From NCBI GenBank assembly GCA_023392475.1, contig JAEVZA010000085.1:1-11664 (forward strand): 11,664 nt of DNA. The letters run 5' to 3'. Of this stretch, positions 6,376-11,664 are shown in pieces. The translations under genes and the position numbers were made by a program. Within the stretch, counting starts at the first letter, position 1. Every line of letters starts with the position of its first letter. The stretch comes from Actinomycetes bacterium (GTDB taxonomy: Bacteria > Actinomycetota > Acidimicrobiia > Acidimicrobiales > Microtrichaceae). Under the pieces are notes generated by a model. The model saw only the letters and a program-made list of their open reading frames with translations. It did not search any database and had not been told where the DNA came from.

Positions 6376-7478
6376 GCGCACCCCCGGCGCCCGACGTCGC
6401 CGCCGACGGGCGGTCCGACGGCGCCGGTGCCGTCGGGGTCCGGGCCACCGGGATCACGAAGTCCTTCGACGGCACGCAGCCGGTGCTGCGGGGCGTGGAC
6501 CTGGACGTGGCGGCGGGCTCGACGCTCGCCCTGCTCGGGCCGTCGGGCTGCGGCAAGACCACGCTGCTGCGCATCGTCGCGGGCCTCGAGGTCCCCGACG
6601 AGGGCACGGTCGTCGTGGGCGACCGGACCGTGGTCGGGCCCGGCACCTTCGTGGCGCCGGAGCGCCGGCGCGTGGGCCTCGTGTTCCAGGACGGCGCGCT
6701 GTTCCCGCACCTGTCCGTGGCGCGGAACGTCGGCTTCGGGCTCCCCCGCGCCGAGCGGCGGGGCTCGCCGCGCATCGACGACGCGCTCCGCCTGGTCGGC
6801 CTCGACGGCTACGCCGACCGGTCGCCGGCGACGCTGTCGGGCGGCCAGCAGCAGCGCGTCGCCCTCGCTCGTGCCGTCGCGCCACGGCCGGGCGTGCTGC
6901 TGCTCGACGAGCCGTTCTCCAACCTGGACGCGTCGCTGCGGGTGCAGGTCCGCAGCGAGGTCCACGCGCTGCTCCTGGACCTCGGCGTGACCGCGGTGTT
7001 CGTCACCCACGACCAGGACGAGGCGTTCGTGCTCGGCGACCGCGTGGCGGTCATGTCCGACGGGGCCGTCCGCCAGGTCGGCACGCCCGAGGAGCTCTAC
7101 CTGCGGCCCGCCGACCGGTGGGTGGCGTCGTTCGTCGGCGACGCCAACCTGCTCCCCGGGGACGCCGGCGGCGCGTCGGCCGCCACCGCGGTCGGCGAGG
7201 TCGACCTCGAGCGCCCGGTGACCGGTCCCGTCGACGTCCTCGCCCGTCCCGAGCAGCTCGACCTCGCCGAGGCCGATGCCCCCGGTGGCGGCGCGCCGGG
7301 CACCGTCGACCTCGTCGAGTACGTCGGTCACGACACGACCTACCTGGTGCGCGGCGACGGCGCGGCGACCTACCGGGTGCGGGTCCCCGCGGTGCCGCGG
7401 TGGCGGCGCGGCGACCGGGTGCTCGTCCGGCACCGCGGCGGGCCCGCGCACGCCTTCGCCCGCGACGACGGCATCTGA
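6372..7478 (+). CDS. ABC transporter ATP-binding protein, FbpC/PotA-like
   Basis: The 368-residue ATPase has Walker A GPSGCGKT (56-63), Q-loop FQDGALFPHLS (105-115), signature LSGGQQQR (155-162), Walker B VLLLDEP (175-181), D-loop SNLD (183-186) and H-loop H213. The C-terminal part (about 255-368) contains a TOBE-like regulatory region (DVLARPEQLDL, then TVDLVEYVGHDTTYLVR). The Q-loop wording and the TOBE tail fit the iron(III)/thiamine/polyamine importer group (FbpC, ThiQ, PotA); the substrate cannot be read from the ATPase. No permease or binding protein lies next to it, so it is an orphan here and must work with partners elsewhere. GTG 6372 overlaps the lysS stop and follows GGGAG (6361-6365) by six bases. 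The first 20 residues are low-complexity Ala/Asp/Gly. Confidence 0.92.
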   Translation: MSAPPAPDVAADGRSDGAGAVGVRATGITKSFDGTQPVLRGVDLDVAAGSTLALLGPSGCGKTTLLRIVAGLEVPDEGTVVVGDRTVVGPGTFVAPERRRVGLVFQDGALFPHLSVARNVGFGLPRAERRGSPRIDDALRLVGLDGYADRSPATLSGGQQQRVALARAVAPRPGVLLLDEPFSNLDASLRVQVRSEVHALLLDLGVTAVFVTHDQDEAFVLGDRVAVMSDGAVRQVGTPEELYLRPADRWVASFVGDANLLPGDAGGASAATAVGEVDLERPVTGPVDVLARPEQLDLAEADAPGGGAPGTVDLVEYVGHDTTYLVRGDGAATYRVRVPAVPRWRRGDRVLVRHRGGPAHAFARDDGI

Positions 7479-7500
7479 CGGGCGGTCAGGTCGCCCCGGG

Positions 7501-7536
7501 TAGGGTGCGCCGGTTGCCGCCGACGAGGAGAGGGGG
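7501..7536 (+). promoter_or_regulatory. Putative -10 box and ribosome binding site of the FHA-like gene
   Basis: TAGGGT (7501-7506) fits TANNNT. CTGACG (7475-7480) resembles a -35 box, but the 20-base spacer is too long for confidence. A purine-rich run GAGGAGAGGGGG (7525-7536) ends ten bases before ATG 7547, so this gene would have a short leader with a ribosome binding site, unlike its leaderless neighbours. Confidence 0.4.
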
Positions 7537-7546
7537 CCGGCAGCGC

Positions 7547-8236
7547 ATGGGGACGTTGTTCCTGGAGTTCCGGGGTGACGAGCTCGCGGTGGAACCGGGC
7601 CAGGCGCTCACCTTCGGGCGCGCGGCCGACCTCGTGGTGGATGCCCACAACCAGTACCTGCACCGGGTGCTCGGGTGCTTCGTCTCGCAGGGCGAGGTCT
7701 GGTTCCTCCAGAACCTCGGCCGCTACATCACGCTGCGCATCTCCGACCGGACGGGCCCGTCCCGCGCCGAGCTCGGCCCCGGCGACCAGCTGCCGCTCGG
7801 GTTCGAGGAGTACACGATCTCCTTCGACGCCGGCCCGACCGCCTACGAGATCGGCGGCGCGCTGGCCGAGCCGACGCCGCTCGAGCTCGGCGAGTCGGTG
7901 GCGAGCGACACGGTGGAGTTCGGGCAGGTCGACCTCAACGAGGAGCAGCGCCTGCTCGTGACCGCGCTCGCCGAGCCGCTGCTGCGGGGCACCTCCAACT
8001 GGGCGTCGCGGCTGCCCGGGAACAAGGAGGTCGCCCGCCGGCTCGGCTGGACGATCACCAAGTACAACCGCAAGCTCGACTACCTCTGCCGGCGCCTCGC
8101 GGAGCAGGGGGTCGAGGGGCTGCAGGGCGGTTCGGGCTCGCTCGCCTCGGGCCGGCGCCAGATCCTCGTGCAGCACCTCGTCGACCGCGGCGTGATCACC
8201 TCGGCCGACCTGGGCGCGCTCCCGCCCGCCGAGTAG
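7547..8236 (+). CDS. FHA-like domain protein with C-terminal winged-helix region
   Basis: The 229-residue protein is soluble, with no signal or membrane segment. Residues 1-95 look like a forkhead-associated (phosphothreonine-recognition) domain: TFGRAADLVVD (22-32), then YLHR (37-40) and LQNLGRYITL (54-63) align with the FHA 'GR', 'SxxH' and 'NG' positions. The Ser of SxxH is replaced (N/Q/Y around 35-37), so phosphopeptide binding may be lost or altered. After a variable linker (96-128), residues 130-215 are helical and resemble a winged helix-turn-helix: LPGNKEVARRLGWTITKYNR (156-175), then LDYLCRRLAEQGVEGL. I recall similar FHA-plus-HTH proteins in Actinomycetota with no assigned function. 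ATG 7547 follows a good ribosome binding site. The frame is open upstream inside the ABC gene, but that part is a shadow. Likely a DNA-binding signalling protein; target unknown. Confidence 0.85.
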   Translation: MGTLFLEFRGDELAVEPGQALTFGRAADLVVDAHNQYLHRVLGCFVSQGEVWFLQNLGRYITLRISDRTGPSRAELGPGDQLPLGFEEYTISFDAGPTAYEIGGALAEPTPLELGESVASDTVEFGQVDLNEEQRLLVTALAEPLLRGTSNWASRLPGNKEVARRLGWTITKYNRKLDYLCRRLAEQGVEGLQGGSGSLASGRRQILVQHLVDRGVITSADLGALPPAE

Positions 8237-8241
8237 CGGCG

Positions 8242-8261
8242 GGCCCCACGGGCGTGGGGCC
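8242..8261. terminator. GC hairpin just after the FHA-like gene
   Basis: GGCCCCACG (8242-8250) is the exact reverse complement of CGTGGGGCC (8253-8261); with a minimal loop this gives about eight G/C-rich pairs, starting five bases after the stop codon. A weaker outer repeat, CGGCGGG (8237-8243) with CCCGCCG (8271-8277), overlaps it. No U-run follows, as is common for actinobacterial hairpin terminators. It separates this gene from the downstream promoter at 8284. Confidence 0.6.
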
Positions 8262-8283
8262 GGGCTCGATCCCGCCGGGTGGG

Positions 8284-8289
8284 TACAGT
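8284..8289 (+). promoter_or_regulatory. Putative -10 box (TACAGT) of a leaderless gene
   Basis: TACAGT matches TANNNT and ends eight bases before ATG 8298. The bases between it and the start are C/G only, with no Shine-Dalgarno sequence, so the mRNA would start at or very near the ATG. No clear -35 box is visible 16-18 bases upstream. Confidence 0.55.
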
Positions 8290-8297
8290 GCCCGCCC

Positions 8298-8600
8298 ATG
8301 TTGATCGTGAGCGGCATCATCACCATGGAGCCCGAGGGCGTGGACCAGGCGGTGGCCCTGGTCGGGCCCCTCGTCGAGGCCACGCTGGCCGAGGAGGGCA
8401 ACGTCACGTACGGCTTCTGGGCCGACGTCACCCAGCCCGGCGTGTTCCGCGTCTACGAGGAGTGGGCCGACGAGGACGCGCTCAACACCCACATGGTCTC
8501 GCAGCACATGGCCGACTTCATCACGGGCATGGCGACGCTGCCCATCACGGGCACCGACCTCAGCAAGCACGTGGTGTCGGAGAGCTCCAAGCTGATGTGA
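8298..8600 (+). CDS. Putative antibiotic biosynthesis monooxygenase (ABM) fold protein
   Basis: The 100-residue protein fits the dimeric alpha+beta barrel ABM family: an opening strand LIVSGIITMEPEG, a helix (about 16-31), the strand NVTYGFWADVTQPGVFRVYEEW (about 35-56), then DEDALNTHMVSQHMADFI (59-76) with the HxxxxH-type spacing usual for these proteins. Members include cofactor-free quinone/anthrone monooxygenases and YgiN-like quinol monooxygenases, as well as proteins of unknown role. No substrate can be inferred and there is no biosynthetic gene cluster around it. It is monocistronic, between a hairpin and a bidirectional terminator, with a likely leaderless start at ATG 8298. Confidence 0.85.
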   Translation: MLIVSGIITMEPEGVDQAVALVGPLVEATLAEEGNVTYGFWADVTQPGVFRVYEEWADEDALNTHMVSQHMADFITGMATLPITGTDLSKHVVSESSKLM

Positions 8601-8607
8601 GGCGGCC

Positions 8608-8639
8608 GGCCGGCGCCGCGACCGGTCGCTGCGCCGGCC
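8608..8639. terminator. Bidirectional hairpin terminator between convergent genes
   Basis: GGCCGGCGC (8608-8616) pairs exactly with GCGCCGGCC (8631-8639). Inside, after one mismatch, GCGACC (8618-8623) and GGTCGC (8624-8629) form a perfect palindrome, so almost the whole 32-base segment folds into one hairpin. It starts seven bases after the monooxygenase stop codon and ends ten bases before the minus-strand synthase stop, as expected for a terminator serving both strands. There is no U-run on either side. Confidence 0.7.
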
Positions 8640-8649
8640 CCGACCCTCC

Positions 8650-9645
8650 TCAGGTCGCGGCGGCGGCCTCGACGCTCGACAGCAGGTAGTCCGCCGCAGC
8701 GGACAGCCCGGTGACACCGGGGCTCCCGGGGAGCACGTCGAGCGCCGCCCGGCCCGCATCCGCGAACCCGCGCGCCCGGGTGATCGTGCCGGCGATGCCG
8801 CTGCCGTCGCGGACGATGGCGATCGCCTTGTCCCGGGCCGCCGGGTCGAGGGGGCCGCCGAGCAGGTCCCGCAGCTCGGAGCCCCGGTCGCTCGCCAGCG
8901 TGAGGATGACCGGGAGGGTGTAGACGCCCTCCTCGAGGTCGTGGCCCGCGGGCTTGCCGAGGTCGGCCTCGGTGGCCACGAGGTCGAGCACGTCGTCCAC
9001 GAGCTGGAACGCCATGCCGTAGCTGTGGCCGAACGTCGTCAGCGCGTCGGTGTGCTCGGGCGGCAGGTCGGCGACGATGGCCCCGATCCGGCAGGCGGCC
9101 GCGAGCAGCGACGCCGTCTTGCCCTCGATCGAGCGGAAGTAGTCGTCCTCGGAGCGGTCGATGTCGTGGGCCCGGCGCAGCTCCAGGACCTGGCCCTCGC
9201 ACAGGCGCCCGATCGTGGCCGCGAGCAACCCGGCCACCTCGACCCCGAGCGAGGCGGCCAGCTCGGAGGCCCGCGCCAGGAGGAAGTCGCCGGCGAGGAT
9301 CGCCTTCAGGTTCCCCCAGCGGGCGTTCACGCTGTCCACCGTGCGGCGGACCTCGGCCTCGTCCATCACGTCGTCGTGGTAGAGGGAGCCCAGGTGGACG
9401 AGCTCCACGGCCACGCCGCCGGTGACGGCCTCGTCGCTCGCGGGGGCGTCGATCGTCAGGGCGGTGGCCGCCGCGGCCAGGCAGAACCCGGGTCGGACCC
9501 GCTTGCCGCCGGCGTCGATCAGGTGCGACGAGATCTCGGTGAGGTGATCGTCACCCGACCGGACCGCCGCCTGCAGACCCGCCTCGACCCGCGCCAGGTC
9601 GCCCGCCATGGACGGCATGACCGACAGGGGGTTGGATCGGGCCAC
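8650..9645 (-). CDS. Polyprenyl diphosphate synthase (trans-isoprenyl diphosphate synthase)
   Basis: Extends an allylic diphosphate with isopentenyl diphosphate units in the cytosol. The 331 residues carry the family's motifs in order: GGKRVRP (46-52), the first Asp-rich motif DDVMD (91-95) followed by RRT (100-102), GKT (175-177), FQLVDDVLD with the second Asp-rich motif DDVLD (217-221), and GKP (230-232). The residue five before the first Asp is Gly (LGSLYHDD), a small side chain that favours medium or long products, so the menaquinone tail or a similar carrier is likelier than a C15/C20 product. Exact chain length cannot be read. The start is GTG (9645-9643); a TATCGT box six bases upstream suggests a leaderless mRNA. 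It is divergent from clpC and no other isoprenoid gene is nearby. Confidence 0.95.
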   Translation of the reverse strand: MARSNPLSVMPSMAGDLARVEAGLQAAVRSGDDHLTEISSHLIDAGGKRVRPGFCLAAAATALTIDAPASDEAVTGGVAVELVHLGSLYHDDVMDEAEVRRTVDSVNARWGNLKAILAGDFLLARASELAASLGVEVAGLLAATIGRLCEGQVLELRRAHDIDRSEDDYFRSIEGKTASLLAAACRIGAIVADLPPEHTDALTTFGHSYGMAFQLVDDVLDLVATEADLGKPAGHDLEEGVYTLPVILTLASDRGSELRDLLGGPLDPAARDKAIAIVRDGSGIAGTITRARGFADAGRAALDVLPGSPGVTGLSAAADYLLSSVEAAAAT

Positions 9646-9651
9646 GGCACG

Positions 9652-9657
9652 ACGATA
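9652..9657 (-). promoter_or_regulatory. Putative -10 box (TATCGT) of the polyprenyl synthase gene
   Basis: Read on the minus strand, TATCGT ends six bases before the GTG start at 9645, with no Shine-Dalgarno sequence between. This matches the spacing of leaderless actinobacterial promoters. No good -35 box is visible upstream. Confidence 0.5.
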
Positions 9658-9750
9658 CAGGCCACGTCCGGCGCCGCCGCCAGCGGTCCGCGGTCACCGG
9701 TCACCGGCGCGAGGTGTGACGCATCCGGCCTGAGATCCGGGGAAGGGGCG

Positions 9751-9781
9751 GGAACGGCTTGACGGGGTCGGGCGTTACACT
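9751..9781 (+). promoter_or_regulatory. clpC promoter region: SigR/SigH-like site overlapping a TACACT -10 box
   Basis: GGAAC (9751-9755) is followed after exactly 18 bases by GTT (9774-9776), the spacing of SigR/SigH-type ECF promoters (GGAAY-N18/19-GTT) that respond to thiol-oxidative stress. TACACT (9776-9781), sharing a base with that GTT, is a housekeeping-type -10 box. TTGACG (9759-9764) looks like a -35 box but is only 11 bases from it, too close to pair with it. Either start would give a leader of roughly 20-28 bases that includes the ribosome binding site. Further upstream is a tandem CGGTCAC CGGTCAC (9691-9704) of unknown meaning. The rest of the divergent 164-base gap shows nothing else. 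Confidence 0.5.
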
Positions 9782-9796
9782 GATCCAACGTCTTCC

Positions 9797-9802
9797 GGGA
9801 GG
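9797..9802 (+). promoter_or_regulatory. Ribosome binding site of clpC
   Basis: GGGAGG lies seven bases before GTG 9810 and fixes that start, which gives the family's canonical N-terminus FERFTDRARRVV. Confidence 0.8.
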
Positions 9803-9809
9803 CAGCACC

Positions 9810-11664
<1,855 letters not shown>

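Noticed and set aside
4870..6381. Minus-strand open frame of 503 codons opposite lysS
   Set aside because: Mirror of lysS, with no recognisable domain and no start signals. lysS motifs 1-3 are intact on the plus strand.

Overview
The window is a dense, very GC-rich stretch of bacterial chromosome (roughly 70% G+C or more by eye) with frequent GTG starts, one-to-eight-base gene overlaps and strong G/C at third codon positions. Gene content and order point to Actinomycetota. From memory, the order DUF2520 - panC - (nadB - nadC or panD) - coaX - lysS - ... - clpC is a conserved actinobacterial backbone, seen in mycobacteria and streptomycetes. Assignment to a class such as Acidimicrobiia is only a guess. 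No mobile element, CRISPR array, rRNA or tRNA is visible, and this reads as ordinary core chromosome.

Layout. At 1-50 is the 3' tail of an upstream gene, possibly the DUF2520 protein usually found next to panC. At 184-513 is a small protein resembling the molybdopterin-binding fold of sulfite-oxidase-type enzymes, in a stop/start overlap with panC (513-1385). nadB (1382-2992) overlaps panC. nadC follows after an 85-base gap that carries a perfect 20-bp inverted repeat. coaX (4116-4901), lysS (4894-6375) and an FbpC-like ABC ATPase (6372-7478) form a second tightly overlapped run. Two single genes with their own promoters follow: an FHA-like/winged-helix protein (7547-8236) and a 100-residue antibiotic-biosynthesis-monooxygenase-fold protein (8298-8600). 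A polyprenyl diphosphate synthase lies on the minus strand (8650-9645) and converges on the monooxygenase gene across a hairpin. Divergent from it is clpC, which starts at 9810 and runs off the right edge in its second AAA+ domain.

Functionally, panC and coaX feed coenzyme A synthesis, and nadB and nadC make the pyridine ring of NAD from aspartate. The first half is therefore a cofactor block, joined to tRNA charging (lysS). The right half adds isoprenoid chain synthesis, probably the menaquinone tail, and proteolysis (ClpC).

Two recurring regulatory themes stand out. Several genes have a TANNNT -10 box only 6-8 bases before the start codon and no Shine-Dalgarno sequence, which suggests leaderless mRNAs. 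clpC has a GGAAC-N18-GTT arrangement typical of SigR/SigH-type ECF sigma factors, overlapping a TACACT -10 box. I see no clear undescribed multi-gene system. The best leads are the nadB-nadC inverted repeat, the degenerate FHA/winged-helix protein, the stand-alone molybdopterin-fold protein and the leaderless pattern.
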